Of a DNA stretch of 64,000 nt, positions 21,191 to 30,893 are shown one piece after another. Source of the DNA: Ahaetulla prasina. Lineage: Eukaryota; Chordata; Lepidosauria; Squamata; Colubridae. The position numbers were made by a program, and so were the translations under genes. The stretch covers positions 48,280,561 to 48,344,560 of the forward strand of contig NC_080540.1 of assembly GCF_028640845.1 (NCBI RefSeq), given 5' to 3'. Each line of letters starts with the position of its first letter. The first letter of the stretch is position 1. The notes under the pieces were generated by a model, which worked only from the letters and a program-made list of their open reading frames with translations, was not told where the DNA came from and ran no database searches.

Positions 21191-21464
21191 CATCTTCATA
21201 GTGGGTGTCAGTCTGCTGCATGAATGGATTGGAGGGGTTTGAAATGGCTAATGTTGCAGCTGCGGTCTGGCTTCTGGTCCTTGGTCGTGCTTTATGATCA
21301 GTGTGGGTTTGGGTCTGCTTTCTGGGTGGATGTGCGGTGGTGACATCCTGTGTGGACCTTATGAGTGTGGGTCTGGTGTCATTCCTCGTGTTAGGGACTC
21401 GTTTGTCAATAAGGGCGGGTTTCCAAATGGCTGGTAGGCGGGAGGTGTCATCTCGTTTGTTCAT
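20922..21464 (-). pseudogene. Penelope-like C-terminal tail
   Basis: A 180-residue open frame following the nuclease, starting 'MNKRDDTSRLPAIWKPALID' and rich in T, P, Q and S, ending 'STKLKPEDDK'. The end of the frame reads into the terminal repeat: the last 60 residues are encoded by sequence that is also present, inverted, at 20460-20714 and 22580-22761. A role is not known; low-complexity linker-like. Confidence 0.7.
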
Positions 21465-21636
21465 GCTGTGTGGGCGTTTTTCTATCTCAATGGCTTCTCT
21501 GATTATTCTGTTGTTAAAGTGTTCAGTTTTGGCGATAGTTCTGGTCTTTTTAAAGTCAATATCATGTCCTGTGACTTTAAAGTGTTGGACCAGGGAAGAA
21601 GTTGGTTCCTCTTTTTTGAATGAGTTCTTGTGTTCT

Positions 21637-21670
21637 TCAATGCGTGCACTTATTCAATGCGTGCACTTAT
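21637..21670. repeat. 17-bp tandem duplication
   Basis: TCAATGCGTGCACTTAT occurs twice in a row. As 17 is not a multiple of three it shifts the reading frame of the Penelope nuclease. Confidence 0.95.
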
Positions 21671-22138
21671 TCTTCTGTTGGTTTGTCCAATGTATGTGGT
21701 GGGGCAGGCGGTGCATGGGATTTCATATACTCCTTGATTTTCTAACTCAATTTTGTCTTTGGGGTTTCTTAGGATGGTGGATATTTTTCTGTTTGTGCAG
21801 AATGCTGTCTTGATGTTGTGTTTGTGGAGGATCTTGCTGATTCTGTCTGTGGTGCCTTTTATATATGGGAGGAGGGCTGTGCCGTTTTCTTGTTCTCTGT
21901 CTTGGATTTTAGTGGGGGGTTCTTTTTGGATTAGCTTGGTAATCTTATTTCTTTGGAATCCATTGGATGTTAGTACGTTAGTGAGAGTGTCTAGTTCGGG
22001 TTTTAGGTGTTGTTCATCAGCTAAGCATTTTGTTCTGGAGATGAGTGTCTTGGCTACGGAGTTGATCTGTGCTGGGTGGTGGTGTGAGAGTGCGTGCAGA
22101 TAGCGGTTTGTGTGTGTTTTCTTCTGGTAGGGAGCCAT
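21650..22138 (-). pseudogene. Penelope-like connector and GIY-YIG endonuclease
   Basis: The connector contains 'RNKITKLIQKEPPTKIQ' and 'LPYIKGTTDRISKILHKHNI'. The nuclease starts 'GVYEIPCTACPTTYIGQTNR', which holds the V-Y-to-YIG core and the CxxC spacing known from the Penelope GIY-YIG domain; 'RISARIEEH'-like text should follow. A 17-bp tandem duplication (21637-21653 and 21654-21670) breaks the frame exactly after 'RISARI', separating this part from the C-terminal tail. Confidence 0.9.
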
Positions 22139-22575
22139 TGGGTTTTCTGTAGACTAAGACATCCAGGAAGGGAAGTTGGTTATTAACTTCTGTTTCCATG
22201 GTGAACTGTATTTTGGGGTGTAGGCTATTGAGGTGTGTGAGGAAGTTGTCAAGTTTTTCTGTCCCGTGTGGCCAGATTATGAAGGTATCGTCTACATATC
22301 TGAGCCAGAGTTTGGGTTTGTGATCAGATTTTTCTAGAGCTTGGGTTTCAAAGTGTTCCATGTAGAGATTGGCAATGACAGGTGAGAGGGGTGATCCCAT
22401 GGGTGCTCCTTCTACTTGTTTGTATTTTTGTCCATTATAGATGAAGTATGTGTTGGATAGGCAGTGGTTGGTCAGATCTAGGATGTGCTTGGGGGGGTTA
22501 TATTTGTTTTGGATAGCTGTCAAGGCTTCATTGATTGGCACTTGGGTGAAGAGGGATATGACATCAAAGCTCACC
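22017..22575 (-). pseudogene. Penelope-like RT, C-terminal half
   Basis: The frame runs from 'FDVISLFTQVPINEAL' (RT motif A, with the catalytic D) through 'QVEGAPMGSPLSPVIANLYM' (motif B), 'RYVDDTFIIWPHG' (motif C, YVDD) to 'NNQLPFLDVLVYRKPNG'. These are Penelope-family RT motifs. Upstream of the first motif the sequence switches at about 22575 to an inverted terminal copy, so the fingers domain is absent. The frame changes near 22140, after which the protein continues as the next entry. Confidence 0.9.
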
Positions 22576-22827
22576 AAGCCCCCACCAACACAGGACACAC
22601 CCCCATCCAATCAGAGCACAGAAAAACCCCCATCCAATCAGAGCACAGCCAAGCTCCCACCCAATCAGTTCAAACCCCCACTAGCAGTTAAAAGGAAGAA
22701 ACAGCTGCGATCACACATTGCTCCCAGAAGCACGAAGCTGAAGCCTGAAGATGACGAATGAGACTTCGTCGAAACGTCGCCAAGACACTTCCAATTTTAC
22801 ACGGGAGAAAACCCGAACAACCAAAGA

Positions 22828-22863
<36 letters not shown>

Positions 22864-22896
22864 TTCTGAGGTTTTCACGGGTGTTTGTATGTAGGT
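22576..22896 (+). repeat. third Penelope terminal copy plus TA tract
   Basis: From 'caagcccccaccaacacagg' to 'caaccaaagacct', then a TA tract (22831-22858) and 'ttgttttctgaggttttcac'. It is joined head-on to the RT body at 22575. Confidence 0.85.
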
Positions 22897-23022
22897 CTGA
22901 AGCACGAAGCTGAAGCCTGAAGATGACGAATGAGACTTCGTCGAAACGTTGCCAAGACATTTCCAATTTTACACGGGAGAAAACCCGAACAACCAAAGAC
23001 CTACATATATATATATATAAAC
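22897..23022 (+). repeat. fourth Penelope terminal copy
   Basis: Repeats 'gaagcctgaagatgacgaat' through 'aacccgaacaaccaaagacc' and ends in a TA tract. Confidence 0.85.
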
Positions 23023-23071
23023 TAGACTGTATATGTATATGTATATGGCAAGAAAAACGAATCTTGCGAGT

Positions 23072-23535
23072 TTACCAGATGGATGGCATAGGGAACAAAG
23101 TTGTTACATAACCTGGTAGTCCTGTTAGAAATACTTCGAAACCTCTTCCTAGATTGGAGCAACAGAAACAGACTGTGAAGTGGATGTGTGGGGTCACTAA
23201 CAATGCTTTCAGCTCTAAGCACATACAGTAGCACTTAGGAGCAGTATCTTGAATGACAGGAGGCAAGCTTCCTACAATCTTCTCAGCTGTCCTTACCACT
23301 CTCTGAATGGACTTTCTCTCTGAGACACTGCAGCCACCAAACCAAACAGCAATGCAATTTGTTAAAACACTCTCAATTGTGCATCTGTAAAAAGTGGCCA
23401 GGGCAGAAGGAAAAAGATGTGCTTTCCTCATCTGATGCAGGAAATGCTGGTTTGCACACTTCACTAAAGATGATTTGTGGAGAGACTAGTTCAGGTTGTT
23501 AGTTATATGTACCCCCAGATACTTAACACTGTTGA
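23072..23535 (-). pseudogene. older LINE ORF2, C-terminal part
   Basis: After 'VNSVKYLGVHITNNLN' and a stop, the frame reads 'KCANQHFLHQMRKAHLFPSA', 'IESVLTNCIAVWFGGCSV' and 'IQRVVRTAEKIVGSLPP'. These are conserved in L3/Rex1-like LINEs. No catalytic residues. Confidence 0.75.
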
Positions 23536-23892
23536 CCACCTACAGAATAGAATAGAATAGAATAGAATAGAATAGAATAGAATAGAATAGAATAGAATAG
23601 AATAGAATAGAATAGAATAGAATAGAATAGAATTTATTGGCCAAGTGTGATTGGACACACAAGGAATTTGTCTTGGTGCATATGCTCTCAGTGTACATAA
23701 AAGAAAAGATACGTTCATCAAGGTACAACATTTACAACACAATTGATGATCAATATATCAATATAAATCATAAGGATTGCCAGCAACAAGTTATAGTCAT
23801 ACAGTCATAAGTGGAAAGAGATTGGTGATGGGAACTATGAAACGATTAATAGTAGTGCAGATTCAGTAAATAGTCTGACAGTGTTGAGGGAA

Positions 23893-25439
23893 TTATTTGT
23901 TTAGCAGAGTGATGGCCTTCGGGAAAAAACTGTTCTTGTGTCTAGTTGTTCTGGTGTGCAGTGCTCTATAGCGTCGTTTTGAGGGTAGGAGTTGAAACAG
24001 TTTATGTCCAGGATGCGAGGGATCTGCAAATATTTTCACGGCCCTCTTCTTGATTCGTGCAGTATACAGGTCCTCAATGGAAGGCAAGTTGGTAGCAATT
24101 ATTTTTTCTGCAGTTCTAATTATCCTCTGAAGTCTGTTGGGTTGCAGAACCGAACCAGACAGTTATAGAGGTGCAAATGACAGACTCAATAATTCCTCTG
24201 TAGAATTGGATCAGCAGCTCCTTGGGCAGTTTGAGCTTACTGAGTTGGCGCAGAAAGAACATTCTTTGTTGTCCTTTTTTAATGATGTTTTTGATATGAT
24301 AGAACCCAGAAATTTGAAGGTTTCTACTGTTGATACTGTGTTGTCAAGTATTGTGAGAGGTGGAAGTATGGAAGGGTTTTCCTAAAGTCTACCACCATTT
24401 CTACGGTTTTGAGTGTGTTCAGTTCCAGATTGTTTTGGTTGCACCACAAGGCTAGTCGTTCGACCTCTCGTCTATATGCGGATTCGTCATTGTCTCGAAT
24501 GAGACCAATCACTGTTGTGTCATCTGCGAACTTCAGTAGCTTAACAAATGGATCATTGGAGATGCAGTCATTGGTATACAGAGAGAAGAGAAGTGGGGAG
24601 AGCACACAGCCTTGGGGGGCCCCTGTGCTAATTGTACAGGTATTTGATGTGATCTTGCTTAGCTTCACCTGCTGCTTCCTGTTTGTTAGGAAGCTTGTGA
24701 TCCACTTACAAGTCTGTTCCGGTACCTGTAGCTGGTTTAGCTTAGTTAGAAGAATGTCTGGAATGATGGTATTGAATGCTGAACTAAAGTCTACAAGAAG
24801 GAGCCTTGCATAGGTCTTTGGAGACGCAAGATGTTGTAGGATGTAGTGCAGAGCCATATTAACAGCATCATCTGTTGATCTATTTGCTCGGTATGCAAAT
24901 TGCAAGGGGTCTTAAAGCGGATTCGTGATGGTTTTCAGGTAGGAAGGCACTAGCCTTTCAAAGGTATTCATGACTACAGATGTTAGAGCAACTGGTCTGT
25001 AGTCATTCAGTTCCTTGATGGTGGGCTTCTTGGCACTGGGATGATGGTAGGCGTTTGAAGCAAGAAGGAACATAGCACATCTCTAGTGATTTATTGAAAA
25101 TATGGGTGAAGATGGGGCCAATTGGTCAGCACAGACTTTTAAGCAAGAAGGAGTTATCTTGTCTGGGCCTGGAGCTTTTCCTGGCTTTTGTCTGTGAAAT
25201 AGGTCCTGCACTTCCTTTTCTGTGATCACTAGGGGTTGTGAACCCAATGAAATGGGGTCAGTTGTAGGAGGCTTGGCTGTTGTTGGTGTGTCTGAGATGG
25301 GGGTTGTGGAGATAGGTGGCTGTAGTTTCCTTTCAAACCTGCAGTAAAACTCATTCAGGTCATCTGCCAGTTGTTGATTACCTTCAGCCTGGGAAGGAGG
25401 TTTGCCATAGCCGGTGATATTTTTAAGAGTTTTCCACAT
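23893..25439 (-). pseudogene. L3-type LINE RT and C-terminus
   Basis: The pre-RT part (25083-25439) shows 'FHRQKPGKAPGPDKITPSCL'. The RT (24324-24905) includes 'FAYRANRSTDDAVNMALH', 'LLLVDFSSAFNTIIPDIL', 'TGAPQGCVLSPLLFSLYTND' and 'KFADDTTVIGLI', so the active-site aspartates remain. The C-terminal block (23893-24087) is 'SIEDLYTARIKKRAVKIFAD' to 'SFFPKAITLLNK'. Frame shifts near 24905-25080 and 24100-24330 and a stop after 'FAYRA' region upstream (25080) inactivate it. Confidence 0.9.
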
Positions 25440-25683
25440 GTTTGCTGGTTCATTTGCTGAAAATTGATTCTTTAGCTTTTCAGAGTAGCTTCTTTTGCTG
25501 CTCTTATCTCCTTGTTAGTGCATTTCTGGCCTGATTGTACAGCATTTTATCACCTTTTCTGTAGGCTTCCTCTTTGGAATGTCGTAGCTGCTTAAGTTTA
25601 GGTGTAAACCAAGGTTTGTTATTACTGTGTATTCAAGTTCCTTGTAGGTACACATAGGTCTTCACAGAAGCTGACATATGATG

Positions 25684-26330
25684 TTACAGTATCTGTGAGT
25701 TCATCCAGGTCTGCAGAGGTATCTTTAAAATATTCCAATCAGTGCAGTCAAAACATGCCTGTAGCTTTAATTCTGATTCCTCCGTCCAGGTTTTCACTGA
25801 TTTAATTATTGGTTTTATGGCTTTAAGTCTTTGCCTGTAAGCAGGTACAAGGTGAATCATGCAATGATCAGAGTGTCCTACAGCTGCACATGGTAAAGAC
25901 CGATAGGCATCTTTTAGTGTTGTGTAGCAGTGGTCTAGAGTATTCTTGCCTCTGGTGGGACAATTGACATGCTGAAAGTATTTTGGTAGTTCTTTCCTTA
26001 AGTTTGCCTTGTTTAGATCTCCCAAAACAATGGCCAGTGAATCAGGGTGTTTGGCTTCAGCCTCCATGATTTGGTCAGCTAGAGTTCGTAATGCCTCGTT
26101 TACACAGGCTTGTGGTGGGACATAAACAGCAATTAGAAGAAATGAGGAAAATTCACGGGGCGAATAGTAAGGTTTGCAGTTGATAATTAGGGTCTCTAAA
26201 TTGTTGTCACAGAATTTGTAAATTATGTTAAAATCTTGACACCAGGTTGAATTAATATATAGGCATAAGCCTCCTCCTTTCTTTTTACCAGATGTTTCTG
26301 GAATCCTGTCTGATCGTTGAATTTGAAATC
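25684..26330 (-). pseudogene. L3-type LINE endonuclease
   Basis: From the 5' end the translated text runs 'RSGGGLCLYINSTWCQDF'-like, then the open frame (25684-26067) with 'LAIVLGDLNKANLRKELPKY', 'NTLDHCYTTLKDAY' and 'GHSDHCMIHLVP'. GDLN and SDH are the signature motifs of the APE-type endonuclease of LINEs; 'LDHCYTT' is typical of the L3/Rex1 group. A frame change lies near 26070. Confidence 0.85.
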
Positions 26331-26333
26331 CTG

Positions 26334-26516
26334 GAATAGAATAGAATAGAATAGAATAGAATAGAATAGAATAGAATAGAATAGAATAGAATAGAATAGA
26401 ATAGAATAGAATAGAATAGAATTTTTATTGGCCAACTGTGATTGGATACACAAGGAATTTGTCTTGGTGCATATGCTCTCAGTGTACATAAAAGAAAAGA
26501 TACATTCATTAAGAAT
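26334..26516 (-). mobile_element. short L3-type LINE 3' tip with (AATAG)n tail
   Basis: Only the last 95 bp of the L3 3' UTR (26423-26516) and about 17 AATAG units (26335-26422). Together with the adjoining L3 it forms a block bounded by CTACA on both sides (23540-23544, 26517-26521), so the outer insertion was this short tip and the second L3 inserted later into its tail. Confidence 0.85.
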
Positions 26517-26526
26517 CTACACCTGC

Positions 26527-26945
26527 ATCCTTGATACTGAGTGGAGTATGACCATGCTGGCTCTTTTTAAAATTTACGATGATCTCCTGTTTTATTAACA
26601 GTTAGAACAGGTTAATTTTATTGCACCAGTCCACCAGAACCTTCACCTCTTCCCTATAAGCATCTTCATTGTCGTCCCGGATAAGAGCCACCACTGCCGT
26701 GTCATCCGGATACTTCACAATATGATTTGTAGCAGATTTGCATGACAGTCATGGGTCATCAAGGTGAATAGTAGTGGACTCAAGACACAGCCCTGTGAGG
26801 AACCTGTACTCAAGGAGATGGAGTTGGAAACTTTTCTTTCAACTCTCACAAACTGGGGCCCACACAAACTGGGATCCACCCGCAGGTTCAGCATTCCTTC
26901 TCCTATGCAAAGTGTGTGAATAACTTTAGTGCACAGATCTTTCAG
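26527..26945 (-). pseudogene. older LINE ORF2, RT palm fragment
   Basis: On the minus strand the text corresponds to the end of 'PQGCVLSPLLF'-like motif B (here degraded, 'PHRAVS-VHYYSP'-type), motif C region 'VKYPDDTAVVALI' and 'YREEVKVLVDWC'. The YADD/FADD box has become YPDD. It is interrupted by the insertion at 26516. Confidence 0.65.
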
Positions 26946-28330
26946 GGGTTGTTACACTAGGCAACTGGGTCTGGGTTTCAAAAATGTAGACAATTAGATA
27001 GCCACAAAATGATATAGAAAATGCTTACTTTTGACTGCCCCCTAGTTGTTGTTCAGGTATTTGCTGGCAGCCCCAATGTCACTTCAAACAAAATTTGTGT
27101 GAAACACCTTTTTGTCTACTTTGTCTGGCACTTGCAGAAGTGGGAAGCATCTTGTTTGCAAACACCACACATACGCAGAAATCTTTTTCAGCTATTATAT
27201 TTATTCAAGTCAGGCAGAATGCTGCAACATATCTCATCAAGACACAATATATTCATTTTTGCCTCTAGAAAGAGAGTTGCATCGCTCAAGCTCTTTGGAA
27301 TCCTTGGTGACCTCTGAGCTTGGCTTTTCCTTTGCAGGCATTTGTTACCTAACTATCTACCTAACTATCTACCTAACTTCATCAATGTAGGTGAGTGAGG
27401 GGTTTGCTTCTTTTTATATAAAATAGCTTGCTCTGCCAGTGTTGGTGGGGATGTGATTTTCCTCCTTCTTTTCTGCAGGAATGTTTGTTACTGTATACAA
27501 ACTGTATAGTGCTGTATAAAGCTACTATATATAAACAGGGAACAAACCCCACACTTATTAGCACTAGTGCTACGTAATGAAATGTCTGCAAGCAAACAGT
27601 CAAACTCAAAGAACACAGTTCAGCTTTGAGCAAGATATATTATTTTTCTCTTGGAACAAAGTTCTTTGTCAAGGGAAGCTCATTCTATAATCCAGGATTT
27701 TAAGCACTGCAACACACTAGCTCTGTTTGGAAAATACAACTCTTTTTCAAGTATCAGGAATAGGTTGACTATACAGGTAAATAATTTCATATGCATGGTA
27801 GAAATATTTGTGGTTATTCTTTTGATCTGGTTAATTTTGTAGAGTTTCCTTGGATATTTTCACAATGTGAATGAATAGACAGACAGATCCTTCTTCATAT
27901 ATGACCCGATCAAAAGGGTTGTGGGCCCCTATGCTTAGCCTCAAACTCACGTTTGAGTGATTCTGCCTAACCCTTCACATACTTAGGCTTCAACTTCTCA
28001 AGAAGGGAGTTGTCTGTATTTGTGAAGACTCTCTGTATTTATTTCTTATTTTCTTATTTTACCACATTTCTGTATCACTTTATGCCCATGCTATTAAAAG
28101 TTCCCAAAATGAAATTTAAACCATGTTTAAAATCTATGCCTTGCAGAATGTCAGAAATGACAAGGATACCCCCAAGGTGTCATATTCCATAAAGTATTTC
28201 TTCTTTAGATCGGTATTTAACAGACACGTATAAAGGATTTTAATTAAACATCCTCTTTTCACTTTTTTGACATAAATTTAATAATCCTTTGTTATCTAGC
28301 AAACTATGTTTTCATTGTATATCATGGATT
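26946..28330. other. no feature recognised
   Basis: Unique-looking sequence, apart from a CTAACTATCTAC triplet repeat at 27350-27378. No protein motif in ORFs at 27021-27390, 27382-27633 or 28010-28192. Confidence 0.5.
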
Positions 28331-28334
28331 CCAT

Positions 28335-28825
28335 GTTCAATTTGAGACTCTAGAAAGAGAACAGAGAACAGCAACAAAGATGATTAGGGGATTGGAGGCT
28401 AAAACATATGAAGAACAGTTACAGGAACTGGGTATGTCTAGTTTAATTAAAAGAAGAACCGGGGGTGATATAATGTTCCAATATTTTGAACAAAGCAGGA
28501 CCAGGAGTGATAGTGTTTCAATATTTGAGGGGCTACCACAAGGAAGAGGTGCTCAACCTATTCTCCAAAGCACCTGAAGGCAGGAAGCAAAGGATGGAAA
28601 CTAATCAAGGAGAGAACCAATCTAGAACTAAGGAGAAATTTCCTGACAGTGAGAACAATTAATCAGGGGAACGAGTTGTCCCCGGAAGTTGTGGGTGCTC
28701 CAACACCGGGGGTTTTTAAAAAGAGATTGGACAATTATTTGTCTGAAATGGGATAAGGCTTCCTGTTTGAGCAAGTAGTTGGACTAGAAGACCTCCAAGG
28801 TCCTTTCCAACTCTGTTAAGTGGTG
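28335..28825 (+). mobile_element. classical CR1 LINE 3' fragment
   Basis: Encodes, with frame breaks, the carboxy-terminal block of CR1 ORF2 and then the 3' UTR ending 'ttggactagaagacctccaa'. There is no (ATTCT) tail. It extends further upstream than the copies at 14324 and 16950. Confidence 0.88.
28380..28577 (+). pseudogene. CR1 LINE ORF2, C-terminal remnant
   Basis: The frame reads 'MIRGLEAKTYEEQLQELGMS' and 'SLIKRRTGGDIMFQYFEQ', which correspond to the conserved block after the CR1 RT domain (RGLE..YEERL..LGL.SL.KRR..GD). The motif 'tgatagtgtttcaatatttga' follows a related 'gatataatgttccaatattttga', a short internal duplication. The reading frame then breaks before the 'LELRRNFLT'-like end. 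Confidence 0.8.
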
Positions 28826-28829
28826 CACA

Positions 28830-29470
28830 AATATATTGATTTAATTCATGCAAATCTATCTGTTTTTTTAAAAAATGTATTACAATTCAAAACAGTTTAC
28901 CTAAACCCACAAACATGCTATCTTTGGGTGCCTAACCTTTAAATACAGACCATCTATGGAATTGCTGATTTATTTGGTGAACATGGAAAAGAATTCAGCT
29001 CATGAGAAAAACAGGTATAGCATGACAAAATGGCTGAACTCTGATTATAAATGACACAATTATAGACTCCAGCATCTTCACTAGAAGGCATTGTCTTTGC
29101 TACAGAATTGAGATCAATGCCTGTTTCAGATATAGCTGATCGTTCATCAGCTCAGGATGTTGCCAGCCAGCATGTGCTCAAAGAGAGCTAAGAGCATTGC
29201 ATTTCCTGTAATTTCTCAATATCTCAATTGCCATGACACCTTTTCAACCATTTCTTTCTGGGAGGGTGAAAGCTATCCCACAAAGCTCTGGCAAGTCAGA
29301 ATGCTACTAAATTTAAGATAGAAGGTGATCTGTTGTTAATAATGTCAAATATTTATATTATATTTGTGAAATTCCTCCTTCTGGGATACTTATTAGATGT
29401 AGATCTACTTGAAAGCCCCAGTTAGCCCAGCTATAAACTAAAAGAAACCTATTTGCATGATTGTTACACA
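28830..29470. other. no feature recognised
   Basis: Unique-looking sequence. Confidence 0.5.
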
Positions 29471-29474
29471 CTAC

Positions 29475-29560
29475 AGAGGGTGGCACAGTGGCTCAGTAGA
29501 TAAGGTGCTGGACTTCTGGACTTTGTGCTTGAGGTGGAAAAATGAAAGTTTGATTTTGGG
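29475..29560 (+). repeat. tRNA-like SINE head, short
   Basis: 'gggtggcacagtggctcagt' followed by 'agataaggtgctgga' looks like the A-box region of the squamate tRNA-type SINEs. B-box-like 'gtttgattttggg' lies 40 bases on. Nothing recognisable follows, so this is a partial copy. Confidence 0.55.
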
Positions 29561-29764
29561 TTTTACCGATTAGATAGATTTGTTGTTATAGAAATTGCTA
29601 GTTTATACTATTATAGGTTGAAGTTTGATGTTCCTATCTTATTCTACTACACCAAAGAAAGTCAGAAATCAATGCCTTTTCTTTCTTTTTCCCTTCCCTT
29701 TTCCCTCCTTTATTTTTCCTATTATTTGCTTTTGTATTTTATTTTATAAACTAACAAAAAGACA

Positions 29765-29836
29765 ACTGAGGAGAAAAGAAGGAGGAGGAGGAGGAGAAGG
29801 GGGAAGGAGGAGGAGGAGGAGGGGGGGGGAGGAGGT
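29765..29836. repeat. purine tract (GGA)n
   Basis: Seventy bases of almost pure purine with GGA units and a run of G. Confidence 0.9.
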
Positions 29837-29837
29837 G

Positions 29838-30128
29838 GTAGTGATGATACTAGGCTTATAACTGGAAAGCCAGCACCCCATATTCAAGATCTGAGTGCCA
29901 TGTGATGGGTTGAGTTCCTGTCTTCACCTCAGTTCCTGCCAACCTAGGCAGTTCAAAAGCATACAAATGCAAGTAAATAGGTACCACTTCAGTGGGAAGG
30001 TAACAGCTCAATGACCTCATGCTGGCTACATGGCCATGTAACATCTTGGACAGTGCTGGCTCAATGGCCTTGAAACAGCAATGAGCACTGCTCCCTATAG
30101 TGAACAATGCAATGATTCGTGGAGTAAA
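29838..30128 (+). mobile_element. Squamate tRNA-SINE, degraded
   Basis: Reads, with divergence, as the copies at 40272 and 61243: 'gccaacctaggcagttcaaa', 'ggtaccacttcagtgggaag', 'gctggctacatggccatgta', 'gacagtgctggctcaatggc', 'tgagcactgctccctatag'. The CTTTAC tail is absent. Older than the other two. Confidence 0.75.
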
Positions 30129-30129
30129 A

Positions 30130-30893
30130 TCTCCAGAGATTTCTTTACCTTTTTTTCCCACACTACAGTGTCCACACACGGATCTTTCCTACATGAACAA
30201 CACATCCCTTAGAAATTTTGCAATACTGAAAACAAGACAACATTGACTTTAGAACAGTAATTAGAGGTTCAGGAAGAGAAACAGGTGCAGAAAGTACTCT
30301 TGGCTGGAAGGACAGCCAAGAAATTTTATGTGACATCCTCCTGCCCTCTCGATTATTTTGATGTGCCTGCATATTTTATGAAACAAGAATCTCCCTTATC
30401 TCCCTACATCTCCCAGATTTGCCCCAGGGAGCTTCCCAATCATCTGGGAATCAAGAGAACTACAAGGGAAGAGTAATCTATTTATCCACTAATTTTTATC
30501 TCACTGGTATTCAATTGAATTCAAGCCATTATTGCCTTTGGCTAACTTAATAAAACATTGCAAAATTTGCAAAATTATTTTTCAGCAGCAACATTGACAT
30601 TACTGTGGAAACATAGAAAATGCATGCTATCACTTTCGCACTTTTGAATATATATCCATTTATATAATTAATTTATAACCAATTTAGCTAACATTAAAAC
30701 CAACACAGTACAGGAAAGAGAAAGAGATTTCATAATAGGACTTAGTTACACTAGACTCTACTAGAAGCTGGCAGGAATAGAGAAGATTAGGTGTTTTTTT
30801 TTACTAAAATATAGTAAAATGTTTCCCTGCACAGATTTGTGTCCAAGAGATATATGCCAAGAGATATAACATGGGGCTATCAGAAAAAATATA
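30130..30893. other. no feature recognised
   Basis: Unique-looking AT-rich sequence up to the TA that precedes the Tc1-type element. Confidence 0.5.

Larger units (their letters stand above)
20297..23022 (-). mobile_element. Penelope-like retroelement complex
   Basis: The body on the minus strand (22575 to about 20860) encodes an RT fragment, a GIY-YIG endonuclease and a long C-terminal tail, the domain order of EN-containing Penelope-like elements. Around it are inverted and repeated copies of the terminal sequence: 20297-20390, 20446-20785 (inverted relative to 20860-21190), 22576-22830 and 22896-23010. At least two TA tracts separate them. Inverted and partially tandem termini are typical of Penelope elements. 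The RT amino-terminal half is missing, so the core is 5'-truncated and then fused to an inverted copy at 22575. Confidence 0.88.
23545..26333 (-). mobile_element. L3/CR1-type LINE, 2.8 kb, (AATAG)n-tailed
   Basis: Minus-strand LINE from within the endonuclease domain to the tail. It contains the endonuclease part, RT, C-terminus (23893-24087), 3' UTR and about 18 AATAG units (23545-23633). Its 5' end directly abuts the pentanucleotide tail of another L3 copy at 26334. It is the most complete L3-type element in the window and carries several frame shifts. Confidence 0.9.
23023..26945 (-). mobile_element. older L3/Rex1-like LINE, split by nested LINEs
   Basis: Two minus-strand parts of one LINE flank a 3-kb insertion. 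The upstream part (26527-26945) encodes RT around 'KYPDDTAVVALIRDDNEDAY' and 'VDWCNKINL'; the downstream part (23072-23538) resumes with 'VNSVKYLGVHITNN' and runs to the C-terminus. The protein order is exactly that expected if 23545-26516 and one CTACA are removed. It is diverged in sequence from the inserted L3 copy and carries stops. Confidence 0.8.

Noticed and set aside
21650..22138. GIY-YIG nuclease as a homing endonuclease or DNA repair gene
   Set aside because: It is joined to a Penelope-type RT with matching connector text, so it is the retroelement's own nuclease.
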